A stretch of DNA of 64,000 bases, from contig NZ_BOMB01000043.1 in assembly GCF_016861975.1 (NCBI RefSeq), positions 25,086 through 89,085 on the forward strand. The letters run 5' to 3'. Made by a program: the position numbers and the translations under genes. The DNA comes from Actinocatenispora rupis. Lineage in GTDB: Bacteria; Actinomycetota; Actinomycetes; Mycobacteriales; Micromonosporaceae. The number at the start of each line of letters is the position of its first letter. Position 1 is the stretch's first letter. The notes under the pieces were generated by a model. It made no database searches. It had not been told where the DNA came from and saw only the letters and a list, made by a program, of their open reading frames with translations. Below, piece after piece: positions 16,553-25,594 of the stretch.

Positions 16553-16579
16553 GGGATTCCTTGCCGGGCAAGGGATCCC
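16553..16579. terminator. Bidirectional terminator between the LacI gene and the hydrolase operon
   Basis: Arms 16553-16564 (GGGATTCCTTGC) and 16568-16579 (GCAAGGGATCCC) pair over 12 positions with one G-T wobble, around a 3-nt CGG loop. It sits between two convergent stop codons. Confidence 0.85.
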
Positions 16580-16682
16580 GGCGTCCGGTTCGGGGCGCGA
16601 GGGGTGACGCGGCCGGGTGTGCAGGTGCTGCCCGCACCCGGTCGCATCACTCCGGCACCGCCGCGTACGGGTCAGGCCGCGC

Positions 16683-18155
16683 TCACCACGCGACCCGTAC
16701 GTAGCAGGTGGTGGTGGGGGCGGCGGCGTTGATGGCGGCGGAGTCGCTGTCGCCGTCGGCGAGCGGTACCGAGACGACGCCGGGCGACGTCCAGTCCAGG
16801 TCCGTACCGGCGCCGAGGATGCTGACGCGGCGGACGGTCGCCCCGGACGGTACCGAGTCGAACGTGACGGTCACGCTCGACGGCGCCGCGCCGTGCGCCA
16901 CGTGCAGGGCGAGAACGACCGCGGTGTCCCCGACGGCGAACCCTTCGGCGGACGACTGGTCGGTGGCGAGGTCGAACGGCAGCACCGGGTCGGTGCGGAA
17001 CGCGGTGAACGGGGTGACGTCGGTGCCGGGCAGCAGCCCGGACAGCGTCTGCACCGACGCCCCGTGCGCCGTCGGCGCCGAGCCGCCCCACAGGCAGTTC
17101 TCGGGGGTGCCGGCCCAGGCGAACCAGAACAGCTTGTGGTGGTCGGGATCGGTGGCGAGGCCGTGGTCGAGCGCCCACCGGAACACCCGCGGGTACGACC
17201 GGCTGACCAGGCTCGTGTCGGAGGTCCAGCCGATCTCGGTCTGCCAGATCGGCGGATCCGGGTACTCGGCGGGCGCGGCGGCGTGCAGCGTCTCCATGTC
17301 CTTCGGCTGGTAGTAGTGCATGTCGAACACGTCGACGTCACCCCACGCGTCGTACCGGTCGAGCGTGGCGATGTAGTTGTCGACGCCGCCGATGGCCGCC
17401 CAGCCGCCGTACACGACCTTCGCCCCGTCGTACGAGCGGATCACGCGGGCGGCCGGCCGGTGCACGGTGTCGAGGTAGTCCTTGAGCCCGCCGTACCAGA
17501 AGCCGCCGCCGAGCCACGCCTCGTTCCAGACCTGGAAGTAGCGGACGCCGACGGAGTGCAGCGCGCCGACGATCGCGTCGACGTACGCGGTCCACTCGTC
17601 GACGCTGCGCGGCGGCGTGGACGACCGGCTGATGTCCTCCTCCGTCGAGGACACCGGCGTACCGGTGGCGGTGTCGGTGACCGTGACGAGCCGGTGCAGC
17701 GCGTCGTCGGTGGAGCTGAGCACCGGCCCCACCGCGTACGTGTTCGGCCCGAACTCGAACGTGTACGGGTCGGTCCGCACCGCCCACGGCGCCGTGGAGT
17801 CCAGGATCGGCAGGACGGTCACGCCCGCGGCGGCGGCGTCCGTCCACTTCTTCGTCAACGCGTCCAGGTACTCCTGCCCGATCGGCGCGTCGGTCGGCTG
17901 CGCCGCGCTCCAGAACACGTCGGTACGGTCCCAGGCCATGCCGCCGATCGTGGGTACGCCGGTCGTCGTGTCGCTGCCCTGGCAGGTGCCGACGAACCGG
18001 GCGAACGTGCCCGCCGCCGCGGCACCGCCCTCCTCGTACGTGCGTTGCGCGCGGGCCGCGGCGGGCCGGCCGACGCCGCCGGCGAGTACCGGGAGAGCCA
18101 CCGCCGCCGCGCCGACGGTACGCAGCAGGGTGCGCCGGGAGGTCGGGCCGGTCAT
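16683..18155 (-). CDS. Tat-exported glycoside hydrolase of clan GH-A (GH39-like), paralogue 2
   Basis: This is a 490-aa protein. The Tat signal has SRRTLLR at the N-terminus and an Ala-rich stretch to about 35. The catalytic barrel shows the acid/base Glu in FQVWNEAW and a likely nucleophile Glu in IWQTEIGW, the two-Glu pattern of clan GH-A. A beta-sandwich-like C-terminus follows from about 390. It is clearly homologous to the gene just upstream (shared FWYGGL-DYL, KVVYGGW and KLFWFAW). The ATG overlaps the upstream TGA (ATGA). Xylosidase, glucuronidase or another retaining activity cannot be distinguished from sequence alone. Confidence 0.86.
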   Translation of the reverse strand: MTGPTSRRTLLRTVGAAAVALPVLAGGVGRPAAARAQRTYEEGGAAAAGTFARFVGTCQGSDTTTGVPTIGGMAWDRTDVFWSAAQPTDAPIGQEYLDALTKKWTDAAAAGVTVLPILDSTAPWAVRTDPYTFEFGPNTYAVGPVLSSTDDALHRLVTVTDTATGTPVSSTEEDISRSSTPPRSVDEWTAYVDAIVGALHSVGVRYFQVWNEAWLGGGFWYGGLKDYLDTVHRPAARVIRSYDGAKVVYGGWAAIGGVDNYIATLDRYDAWGDVDVFDMHYYQPKDMETLHAAAPAEYPDPPIWQTEIGWTSDTSLVSRSYPRVFRWALDHGLATDPDHHKLFWFAWAGTPENCLWGGSAPTAHGASVQTLSGLLPGTDVTPFTAFRTDPVLPFDLATDQSSAEGFAVGDTAVVLALHVAHGAAPSSVTVTFDSVPSGATVRRVSILGAGTDLDWTSPGVVSVPLADGDSDSAAINAAAPTTTCYVRVAW

Positions 18156-19741
18156 CTGCGCACCACCACGTAGAACGTTCTGACCTCGGCGTTGCCGTTC
18201 GTCGCGCGCGCGTCGTCCGCGGCGTCCCGGACCGGTACCAGGACCGTGGCGGCGCGGCCGTCGGAACCCGGCGCCCAGTCGAGCCGCTGGCTGTTGCCGT
18301 AGATGTCGACCCGGCTGACGGTCGCCGAGGTCGCGACCCCGGGGAACGACACGGACACCGTGTGGTCGAACTGGTTGAGGTGCAGCGCGGTCAGCCCGGA
18401 CGAGAAGTCCCAGTAGATGTTGGACGGGCCCTGCCGGGCCAGGTGCACGGCCAGCACGATCGTGTCGTCCCCGACCTGGAACGCCTCGGCGGCCGAGGCC
18501 CGCTCGTCGAGCTGCGGCGACAGCGCCGGCGACGTCCTGAACCGCCCGTACGTGCGCACGTCGGTGCCGCCGAGCAGGGTGCCGAGCGTCTGGAGGCACC
18601 GGCCGATCGGGCTCAGCTCGTCGCTGCTGAGCACGCACATGTCGTACGACGGGTCGTTCGGGTCGTTGTAGGCGTGCCAGGCGAACCAGAACAGCTTGAA
18701 CCGGTCCGGGTCGTCGGCCAGCCCGTTGCTCAGCGCCCAGTGGAACGCCTTCGCGTACGTGTTCGGGACGAACGCGGTCTGGTTCGTGTAGCCGATCTCG
18801 TCCTGCCAGACGGCGATGTCGCGCCGCCGGTGCCGGGACTCGGTGAGTACGTGATCCATTGCGGGCAGCGGGTTGTAGTGCATGTCCATCACGTCGACGG
18901 ACCACCAGGCGTCGTGCCGGTCGAGCAGGTCCAGCCACTCGTTCACGTTCACGCCGCACACCCAGCCGCCGTACACGACCTTCGCTCCGTACTTCTGGAT
19001 GATCTTCGCGGCGGGCAGGTGGATGGTCGTCAGGTAGTCGTCGAGCCCGCCGTACCAGAAGCCGGAGTCCCAGTGCGCCTCGTTCCAGATCTCGAAGTAC
19101 CGGACGTCGTAGGGCGCCCGGGTCAGCTCCGACACGACCTTCTCGACGTACGCCTCCCAGTCGGCCACGTCCGCCGGCGGGCACTTCGACTTGTCGATCG
19201 TCTGTACCGCGTCGGTGACGGTCGCGCCGGTCGCCGTGTCCACGATCGTCACGCGCCGGTCGAAGGCGTTCGTGGTCTCGCTGACCACCGGCCCGATCGT
19301 GTACGACCGACCGCCCTCCTCCCAGCTGTACGCGTCGCGCCGGACCGCCCAGTTCGCGGTGTAGTCGAGGATCGGCAGCACGTTCGCGCCGGCCGACTGC
19401 ACCTTCGCCACCATCGCCTGGTACGAGTCCAGGTACGCGGGGTCGAACGCGCCCTTCGTGGGCTCGACGCCGCTCCAGTACACGTCCTCGCGGGTCCAGC
19501 TCATCCCGCCGACGAGCGGCCGGTCGGCGATGGCGCCGCCGGCCTGGCAGGTACCGAGGAAGTTGCCGAACAGCGACGCCGGTGCGGCCGCCGCGGACGG
19601 TTCGGTGACCGCGGGTGCGGCCGCGGCCGGCGCCGACAGCCGTGCGGTGACCGCGGCGGCGGCTCCGATCGCGGCGGCGCCGGCGAACAGGCGGCGTCTC
19701 GACAGGTTCGGCGCGTCGCCGGGGTTTGCGCTGGATGCCAT
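18152..19741 (-). CDS. Tat-exported glycoside hydrolase of clan GH-A (GH39-like), paralogue 1
   Basis: This is a 529-aa protein. The Tat signal SRRRLFAGAA lies at residues 14-23. Catalytic Glu candidates are in FEIWNEAH and VWQDEIGY. The ATG at 19741 has GGAG six bases upstream; an in-frame ATG 15 bases further up lacks a site. This first gene of the leftward operon lies about 160 bp from a TTGACA-N18-TACGGT promoter covered by a palindrome. Together with its paralogue it probably attacks one extracellular polysaccharide or glycoside; the pair may differ in chain position or side-group preference. Confidence 0.87.
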   Translation of the reverse strand: MASSANPGDAPNLSRRRLFAGAAAIGAAAAVTARLSAPAAAAPAVTEPSAAAAPASLFGNFLGTCQAGGAIADRPLVGGMSWTREDVYWSGVEPTKGAFDPAYLDSYQAMVAKVQSAGANVLPILDYTANWAVRRDAYSWEEGGRSYTIGPVVSETTNAFDRRVTIVDTATGATVTDAVQTIDKSKCPPADVADWEAYVEKVVSELTRAPYDVRYFEIWNEAHWDSGFWYGGLDDYLTTIHLPAAKIIQKYGAKVVYGGWVCGVNVNEWLDLLDRHDAWWSVDVMDMHYNPLPAMDHVLTESRHRRRDIAVWQDEIGYTNQTAFVPNTYAKAFHWALSNGLADDPDRFKLFWFAWHAYNDPNDPSYDMCVLSSDELSPIGRCLQTLGTLLGGTDVRTYGRFRTSPALSPQLDERASAAEAFQVGDDTIVLAVHLARQGPSNIYWDFSSGLTALHLNQFDHTVSVSFPGVATSATVSRVDIYGNSQRLDWAPGSDGRAATVLVPVRDAADDARATNGNAEVRTFYVVVRR

Positions 19742-19893
19742 GGCTACTCCAGACATGAGTGGGTACGGGACGGCCGCGGTCGGGTACGCGTCGACGGGGC
19801 GGATGCCGGGGCTGCGGGTGTCGACCGGTCTGCGGCACTCGGCGGCGAGGCCGGTCGGCTGTCGACCGAAGGGTGGCCGGACGGCCGTGAGGA

Positions 19894-19913
19894 GGTGCAA
19901 ACCGTATTGCACC
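19894..19913. promoter_or_regulatory. LacI-type operator on the hydrolase promoter
   Basis: GGTGCAAACCGTATTGCACC is a 20-bp palindrome with a central CG, the arrangement preferred by LacI-family dimers. It covers the -10 box of the leftward promoter, so binding would block transcription of the two hydrolase genes. Confidence 0.7.
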
Positions 19914-19930
19914 CCCGAATCGGCTGTCAA
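19901..19930 (-). promoter_or_regulatory. Sigma-70-type promoter of the hydrolase operon
   Basis: On the minus strand TTGACA (19930-19925) is followed after 18 bp by TACGGT (19906-19901). The -10 lies inside the operator palindrome. The predicted 5' leader is about 150 nt. Confidence 0.65.
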
Positions 19931-20060
19931 CAGACTCCAGTGGAAGTACCCACCCACACGTGGGCCGAAGTACCCAGGGGCGACGTTCCGGCCAGTGGTC
20001 GATGCCGGCCGATTCCTTGACATCCCGGCAACGGCGGAGAAAGCTCGGCGCGACAAGTGC

Positions 20061-20078
20061 TGCAAATCGTTTTGTACA
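20061..20078. promoter_or_regulatory. Second, weaker operator-like palindrome before the SDR gene
   Basis: TGCAAATCGTTTTGTACA is an imperfect palindrome, also centred on CG, 61 bp before the SDR start. With the site at 19894 it could allow one LacI repressor to control both divergent operons or form a loop. A TTGACA at 20017-20022 may be the rightward -35. Confidence 0.45.
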
Positions 20079-20138
20079 TGCAGATTCCCGGCCGTCGCGC
20101 GGTTCCGGTCACCGGGAGCACGGGCGGAGAGGACACGC

Positions 20139-21005
20139 GTGTCACGGACGGTACTGGTGACCGGCGCCGCCGGCCTGATCGGCCGCGCGGTGGTGGATCT
20201 GTTGCGCCGCAACGATGTCCGGGTGACGGCGCTGGACCGTACGGGGGACGTGGCCGGCGCGGACCGGGTCGTCGTCGGTGACGCGACCGACCCCGTGGCG
20301 GTACGCGCGGCGCTGTCCGGCGCGGACGGCGTGGTGCACCTGGCGGCGATCCCGGCGCCCGTACTCGGCACCGCGGTCGACGTGTACGCCGGGAACAGCC
20401 GGGCCACGTTCGTCGTACTGGACGCGGCGGCGGAGGCCGGCGTGCGGCGGGCGGTGATCGCGTCCAGCTACTCGATCCTCGGCCTGGCGTGGGGCCCGGA
20501 CACGCTGCGCCCGGCGTACGTGCCGGTCGACGAGGCGAGCCCGTTGCAGGTCGCCGATCCGTACGCGCTGTCCAAGCAGGCGGACGAGGCGACGGCGGCC
20601 ATGATGCACCGCCGGTACGGTATGACCGTGACCGCGCTGCGCTTCCCGTACGTGGGCGACGTGGCGGACCGGCTGCCGAAACGTGCCGCGGAACTGGCCG
20701 CGGACCCGGCGGTGGGCCGCGCCGAGCTCTGGTCGTACCTCGACGTGCGGGACGCCGCGGCCGCGTGCTGGGCCGGGCTGACCGCTGCCCCGCCCGGCAG
20801 TCACCCGCTGTTCGTGGCCGCGCCGGACACGCTCGCGCCGTACCCGACGCGCGCGCTGCTGGACGCGTACCTGCCGGACGTGCCGCGCCGGGCCGAGTTC
20901 CCGGGGCGGACGGTGCCGATCGACGTGTCGGCCGCCCGGCGCGTACTCGGCTGGCGGGCGCGGCACCCGTGGCCGCTCGAATCCCGAGACCTGGAGGCAC
21001 CGTGA
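20139..21005 (+). CDS. NAD-dependent epimerase/dehydratase (extended SDR)
   Basis: The 288-aa protein opens with the Rossmann motif TGAAGLIG (about 8-15). The SDR active site YALSK lies near 148. GTG 20139 has GGAGAGGA six bases upstream. Size and motifs resemble uronate dehydrogenases and UDP-sugar epimerases. The gene overlaps a ManD-like dehydratase gene, which makes oxidation of a sugar or uronic acid before dehydration an attractive role, though not proven. Confidence 0.88.
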   Translation: MSRTVLVTGAAGLIGRAVVDLLRRNDVRVTALDRTGDVAGADRVVVGDATDPVAVRAALSGADGVVHLAAIPAPVLGTAVDVYAGNSRATFVVLDAAAEAGVRRAVIASSYSILGLAWGPDTLRPAYVPVDEASPLQVADPYALSKQADEATAAMMHRRYGMTVTALRFPYVGDVADRLPKRAAELAADPAVGRAELWSYLDVRDAAAACWAGLTAAPPGSHPLFVAAPDTLAPYPTRALLDAYLPDVPRRAEFPGRTVPIDVSAARRVLGWRARHPWPLESRDLEAP

Positions 21006-22264
21006 CCGTCCCCCTGCCCGAGGCCCAGCCGCCGTGGCAGTCCCGAGACACGTTGCGCATCACCGGACTGCGCGCCGTCGTGACCGCGCCGGAGGGCATC
21101 CCGCTGGTGGTCGTGCGGCTCGACACCTCCGAGCCCGGCCTGTACGGGCTGGGCTGCGCGACGTTCACCCAGCGGTACGCGGCGGTCGTCGCGGCGCTGG
21201 AGACGCACGTGGCGCCGCTGGTCGTCGGGCGCCACCCGGCCGACATCGGCGACATCACCCGCCTCACCCACTTCTCCTCGTACTGGCGGGAGGGGCCGGT
21301 ACTCAACAACGCGCTGTCCGGTGTGGACATGGCGTTGTGGGACATCGCCGGCAAGCGCGCCGGCATGCCCGTGTACGAGCTGCTCGGTGGACGCCTGCGC
21401 GGCGGCGTGCCGGTGTACACGCACGCGTCGGCCGCGACGGTCGAGGAGACGCTGGCGCAGGCGCGCGGCTTCGTCGACGAGGGCTACCGGTACGTGCGGC
21501 TGCAGGTCGGTCAGCCCGGCATCGGCACGTACGGTGCGCCGGGGCGGCGGGGCGGCTACCCGCGCTCGCCGTACCCGGACGGGTGGGACGTCAACGCCTA
21601 CCTGGCGACGACGCCGGAGCTGTTCCGGGCGGCGCGCGCGGAGCTGGGCACCGAGATCGAGCTGCTGCACGACGTGCACAGCCGCCTCACCCCCAAGCAG
21701 GCCGTACTGCTGGCGCGGTCGCTGGAGCCGTACCGGCTGTTCTTCCTGGAGGACGTGATCGCGCCGGAGGACTACGAACGGCTGCCCGAGGTACGCGCCG
21801 CGTCGCCGGTGCCGATCGCCGTCGGCGAGCTGCTGTCCTCCGTACCGGACGCGGCCCGGCTCGTCCTCCGCGGCGGCGTGGACCTGCTGCGGCTGCACGT
21901 CTCGGCGATCGGCGGGCTCACGCCGGCGCGCAAGCTCGCCGACCTGTGCGAGTTCACCGGGACGCGGACGGCCTTCCACTCCCCCGGCGACGTGTCGCCG
22001 GTCGGCGTCGCCGCCAACCTGGCCGTCGACGTGACGACCCCCGCGTTCGGCATCCAGGAGAGCCACACGTACGCGGAGCCCGTGCACGAGGTCTTCCCCG
22101 GTACTCCGGTGGTCGTGGACGGGCACCTGTGGCCCTCCGACGAGCCCGGCTGGGGCGTCGACCTGAACGAGGAGGCCGCCGCGAAGTACCCGCCGACCAC
22201 GCACCTGCACGAGCGCTGGGCCACCGGCGTACGTCGGCCGGACGGGTCGATCGAGGCACCTTAG
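21002..22264 (+). CDS. Enolase-superfamily sugar acid dehydratase, ManD/RspA-like
   Basis: The 420-aa enzyme has an N-terminal capping domain and a barrel with metal-ligand candidates in LLHDVHSR, FFLEDVIAPE and VGELLSS. Its C-terminal signature PSDEPGWGVDLNEEAAAKYP is characteristic of the mannonate dehydratase/RspA group. Such enzymes remove water from D-mannonate or D-gluconate, often slowly. The GTG overlaps the SDR stop (GTGA), with GGAGG five bases upstream, so the two proteins are made together. A downstream kinase and aldolase are not in the window. Confidence 0.9.
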   Translation: MTVPLPEAQPPWQSRDTLRITGLRAVVTAPEGIPLVVVRLDTSEPGLYGLGCATFTQRYAAVVAALETHVAPLVVGRHPADIGDITRLTHFSSYWREGPVLNNALSGVDMALWDIAGKRAGMPVYELLGGRLRGGVPVYTHASAATVEETLAQARGFVDEGYRYVRLQVGQPGIGTYGAPGRRGGYPRSPYPDGWDVNAYLATTPELFRAARAELGTEIELLHDVHSRLTPKQAVLLARSLEPYRLFFLEDVIAPEDYERLPEVRAASPVPIAVGELLSSVPDAARLVLRGGVDLLRLHVSAIGGLTPARKLADLCEFTGTRTAFHSPGDVSPVGVAANLAVDVTTPAFGIQESHTYAEPVHEVFPGTPVVVDGHLWPSDEPGWGVDLNEEAAAKYPPTTHLHERWATGVRRPDGSIEAP

Positions 22265-22286
22265 CGCGCCCACCGGCCACCGGCGC

Positions 22287-22308
22287 GGTCGGGCCTTCAC
22301 CCCCGACC
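22287..22308. terminator. Hairpin after the ManD-like gene
   Basis: Arms GGTCGGG (22287-22293) and CCCGACC (22302-22308) enclose an 8-nt loop, 22 bp after the stop. A second small hairpin, CGTTG-N5-CAACG (22449-22463), lies just before the convergent peptidase stop. Confidence 0.6.
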
Positions 22309-22475
22309 TCAAGGCCGGAACACTGGCCCGCATCCCGGTAGCACGAACGCCGGCCACCGGGCTGCCGAGGCGCTGCGGCGTACCGTCGATCGGGTCGTCG
22401 CGCACCGGACGGCCGGCACCTCGACCGCATGGCCGGCGGCGCGGGATTCGTTGCGGCACAACGGTCACAGCTCGG

Positions 22476-23336
22476 TCAGAGCCCGGTCCCGGCGAACGTG
22501 TCGCAGTCGTCGGGCCGGCCGCTGGTGAAGCCGGTGGTGAGCCACTGCCGGCGCTGCGCGGCGGAACCGTGCGTCCACTCGTCGGGGCGTACCTTGCCGG
22601 TCGTGACGTGCTGCCGGAAGTCGTCGGCGATGACGGTCGCGGCGTGCAGCGCGTCGTCCAGATCGCTGCGGCTGACCAGGTCCCGGGCGTACGTGGCGTG
22701 GATCCAGACGCCGGCGTAGCAGTCGGCCTGGAGTTCCAGGCGTACCGACAGCGCGTTGGACTCCGACGGGTGGGCCTGCTGCGCGGCGCGCACCCGGGCG
22801 AGCGTGCCGAGCAGGTTCTGCACGTGGTGACCCATCTCGTGCCCCACCACGTACGCCGGCGGAAGGCCACCCTGCACGCCGAACTTCTGCTGCAGCACCG
22901 TGAAGAACGACAGGTCGAGGTACACGCCGCGGTCGGCCGGGCAGTAGAACGGGCCGGTGTCGCTGCTCGCGGGGCCGCAGCCGGTGTCCACCCCGGTGGT
23001 GAAGAACGTCAACGTCGCGTCGTGGTACGTCAGGTCGGAGTTGGCGAAGATCTGCGTCCACATCGCCTGCGCGTCGTGGAACACGTCGGTGAGCAGCTCG
23101 CGGCGGCCGGCGTCCGTCGACGCCTGCGGGAACGTCGGCGCGGCGCTCGGTTCCGGTGCGGCGGCGAGGTGCGGGGCGCCGCTGGCGGTCGGCGACGGGC
23201 GGGGGCTCGCGTGGTCCCCCGAGCCGGAACCGTTGCTGCAGGCGGCAACCGCGAGCAGGACCAGCAGCGCCAGTACGGCGACGGCGCGGGTCGGGTGACG
23301 TGCCGTACGCGGCGGGTGTGGGTCGGGTGGCGGCAT
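22476..23336 (-). CDS. Neutral zinc metallopeptidase lipoprotein (YpfJ-like)
   Basis: The 286-aa protein has a lipoprotein signal ending LLAVAAC near residue 33 and a Ser/Pro linker to about 65. The metallopeptidase domain carries the zinc motif HEMGHH near 170, with a downstream Glu in LQADCYAG that can serve as third ligand region. This matches the putative neutral zinc metallopeptidase family. The ATG at 23336 follows AGGAGGA. It acts outside the membrane; its substrate is unknown. Monocistronic. Confidence 0.9.
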   Translation of the reverse strand: MPPPDPHPPRTARHPTRAVAVLALLVLLAVAACSNGSGSGDHASPRPSPTASGAPHLAAAPEPSAAPTFPQASTDAGRRELLTDVFHDAQAMWTQIFANSDLTYHDATLTFFTTGVDTGCGPASSDTGPFYCPADRGVYLDLSFFTVLQQKFGVQGGLPPAYVVGHEMGHHVQNLLGTLARVRAAQQAHPSESNALSVRLELQADCYAGVWIHATYARDLVSRSDLDDALHAATVIADDFRQHVTTGKVRPDEWTHGSAAQRRQWLTTGFTSGRPDDCDTFAGTGL

Positions 23337-23691
23337 CGGGTCCTCCTGTCGACCGCGGGTCGGAGCGAAGACGCCCAGGGAACCGAGGATCGTGCCGCGT
23401 CCGACGTGGCGCCCCGCGTACCGGGAGCACACGGCGGCGCCGGCGAGCACCTGCGGCTTCGCGAGAAACGCCGGAGGGGATCCCGCGCTCACCGGACCCC
23501 GCCCACCCGTGCCAGGCATACCGGTCCTCAGCCTTCCGCGTCCGCCACCGGACCGGGCCACGACAGCTCGTCGTACGGCGGGGCACCGGATCTCGCCTCG
23601 CGCGTCACGGCCCAGCCGGACGGGTTCGGTCGCCTCCGTTCGGCACTGCGGCCACCGTGACGCACCGGCGGATGGCGTGCCCGGCCCGCCG
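23337..23691. other. Intergenic stretch upstream of the metallopeptidase
   Basis: These 355 bp have open frames on both strands, but their composition shows no coding bias or protein-like pattern. Apart from the ribosome site of the peptidase gene I see no clear promoter, repeat or hairpin. Confidence 0.5.
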
Positions 23692-23874
23692 TCACCCACC
23701 CCGTTCGCCGGTGGGATCTCCCGAAGGTCCGTTCCGAGGGTAGACCAGCCGAGTGGCCGCGGTGGCGGGTTCGCCGAACACGTGCGCCGGTACGTCCGGT
23801 GGGTCCGGGCCGCGGCCCGCGATCTCCTCGTACCCGGGCGGGTCACCGAACGGCCGCGGTGGCCGCACCGTCAC
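23692..23874 (-). CDS. Possible small protein downstream of the MFS gene
   Basis: A GTG at 23874 opens a 60-aa frame rich in Pro and acidic residues (for example PPGYEEIAGRGPDPPDVPAHVF). It lies 35 bp after the MFS stop on the same strand, and the first two thirds have G/C-rich third positions. There is no clear ribosome site. Its membership in the operon is tentative. Confidence 0.3.
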   Translation of the reverse strand: MTVRPPRPFGDPPGYEEIAGRGPDPPDVPAHVFGEPATAATRLVYPRNGPSGDPTGERGG

Positions 23875-23909
23875 CGGCCGCCTGGCGTCCGGCGCGACCC
23901 TTAGGTCGC

Positions 23910-25565
23910 TCAGCGGGACGTGACCTCGGCCGGTGGTTCGTCCTGCGGGGTTCCGGCGCCCGGCTGCCGGCGCGGGATGCCGCGGGTGACGAACAGCGAC
24001 AGCAGCGCCGCGCCGGCGAGTACGGCGAGGGCGGAGCGAAGTCCGTCGAGCCGGGCGGCCTCGTTCTCGTCGATGACGGCGGACCTGGTGGGCTCTTGCA
24101 CCCCGGCCTTGTCCAGCGCGGCCCCGAGATCCTTGTCCGACACGAACGGCACGCCGCTGGCGAGCTTCACCTGCGCCTGGGACGACACGCTGGGCGGTAC
24201 CGCCGGATTGTTCTCGACGCCGGTGAAGAAGGACGTCGTCAGTACGGAGATCAGCACGGCACCGGCCAGCGCGGTACCCATCGACGCGCCCAGGTTGGTC
24301 ACGGTGTTCTGGAGCCCGCCGACCTCGCTCGACCGGTCGTCGCCGACCGCCGACACGGTCACGCTGCCGAGCTGCGAGGCCAGCGCGCCCACCCCGACCC
24401 CGGCCAGTACGAGGGGCCAGGTGACCACTTCCGGGCCGACCCCGGCGTCGAGCGACGCGGCCAGCGCGACGATCCCGGCGAACAGCGCGAGGAAACCGAC
24501 ACGTACCACCCGGCGGGGTGAGGCGTGCGGAAACAGCCTCGGCACGCCGACCGCGGTGAGCAGCAGGGCCAGCGACAGCGGCAGGATCCGCACCCCGGTC
24601 GCCACCGCGGACAGCCCCAGCGCGACCGACAGGAACAGCGGCACGGTGAAGAACAACCCCGCCTGCAACAGGTACTGGAAGAAGAAGGAGACGAGTCCGC
24701 CGCGCAGGTACCGGACGCGCAGCAGGGCCGGTTCGACCAGGACGTCGGCGCCGCGGGCGAGCCGGCGGCGTTCCCAGAGCAGGAACAGCAGCAGCGTGCA
24801 CCCGCCGGCCAGGACCAGCCACACCACCGGGGACAGTCCGAGCCAGGACGGCGCACCCGGTTTCGGGGTGAGGAACCCCCACGTCCCGGCGCGCAGGATG
24901 CCGAGGACGACGAGCGCGAGCCCGAGCGCGGACAGTCCGGTACCGACCAGGTCGAGGCGCCCGGCGCCGCTCGGCCGGGTGTCGGCCATCCGCCGGGTGA
25001 GCAGCAGGATGACCACCACGATGACGACCTCACCGGCGAACACCCACCGCCACGACGCGTACGTGGTGAGCAGGCCGCCGATGAGCGGTCCGGCGGCGAC
25101 GGCGATGGCACCGGACGCGGCGACCAGCCCGTACGCGCGAGGCCGTTCGGACCGGTCGAAGTTGGATGCGACCAGGGCGACGATCGCCGGCATGATCAGC
25201 GCCGCGCCGATCCCCTCCAGGACCGACCACCCGACCAGCAGTACCGGCAGGCTCGGTGCGATCGCCGTGGTGAAGGAGCCCACCGCGTACACCACGCAGC
25301 CGAGCGCGAACGCGCGGCGCCGGCCGACGATCGCGCCGACTCTCGCCCCGGTGATCATCAGCGCCGCCATCACCAGGGTGTACAGGGTGATCGCGGTCTG
25401 GATGCCGGTGACGGTGGTGTGCACGTCGGCCGCGACGGTCGCGATCGACACGTTCATCACCGAACTGTCCAGCGTCATGAGGAACTGCGCGGACGCCAGC
25501 GTCACCAGTACCGACCGGGCGCCCATCGCGGCCGGCGCCGCACCGGTACGCGCCACAGCGACCAT
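23910..25565 (-). CDS. MFS drug exporter of the DHA2 (14-TM, EmrB/QacA) type
   Basis: The 551-aa protein has about 14 hydrophobic segments. The first helix carries LMTLDSSVMNVSIATVAAD, the DHA2 signature with its intramembrane Asp. It probably expels drugs or other hydrophobic compounds using the proton gradient. GGGAGG lies before ATG 25565. It follows the RDD gene by 29 bp in one operon. Confidence 0.92.
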   Translation of the reverse strand: MVAVARTGAAPAAMGARSVLVTLASAQFLMTLDSSVMNVSIATVAADVHTTVTGIQTAITLYTLVMAALMITGARVGAIVGRRRAFALGCVVYAVGSFTTAIAPSLPVLLVGWSVLEGIGAALIMPAIVALVASNFDRSERPRAYGLVAASGAIAVAAGPLIGGLLTTYASWRWVFAGEVVIVVVILLLTRRMADTRPSGAGRLDLVGTGLSALGLALVVLGILRAGTWGFLTPKPGAPSWLGLSPVVWLVLAGGCTLLLFLLWERRRLARGADVLVEPALLRVRYLRGGLVSFFFQYLLQAGLFFTVPLFLSVALGLSAVATGVRILPLSLALLLTAVGVPRLFPHASPRRVVRVGFLALFAGIVALAASLDAGVGPEVVTWPLVLAGVGVGALASQLGSVTVSAVGDDRSSEVGGLQNTVTNLGASMGTALAGAVLISVLTTSFFTGVENNPAVPPSVSSQAQVKLASGVPFVSDKDLGAALDKAGVQEPTRSAVIDENEAARLDGLRSALAVLAGAALLSLFVTRGIPRRQPGAGTPQDEPPAEVTSR

Positions 25566-25594
25566 GCGCGCTCGCCTCCCGTCGCGTTACCGGA

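Noticed and set aside
20489..21005. A second frame inside the SDR gene running into the ManD-like gene
   Set aside because: It is the ManD frame extended backwards; the GTG at 21002 with GGAGG is the true start.
23392..23904. Plus-strand frame of 170 codons between the metallopeptidase and MFS genes
   Set aside because: Low-complexity Arg/Pro sequence, no ribosome site, no third-position bias.
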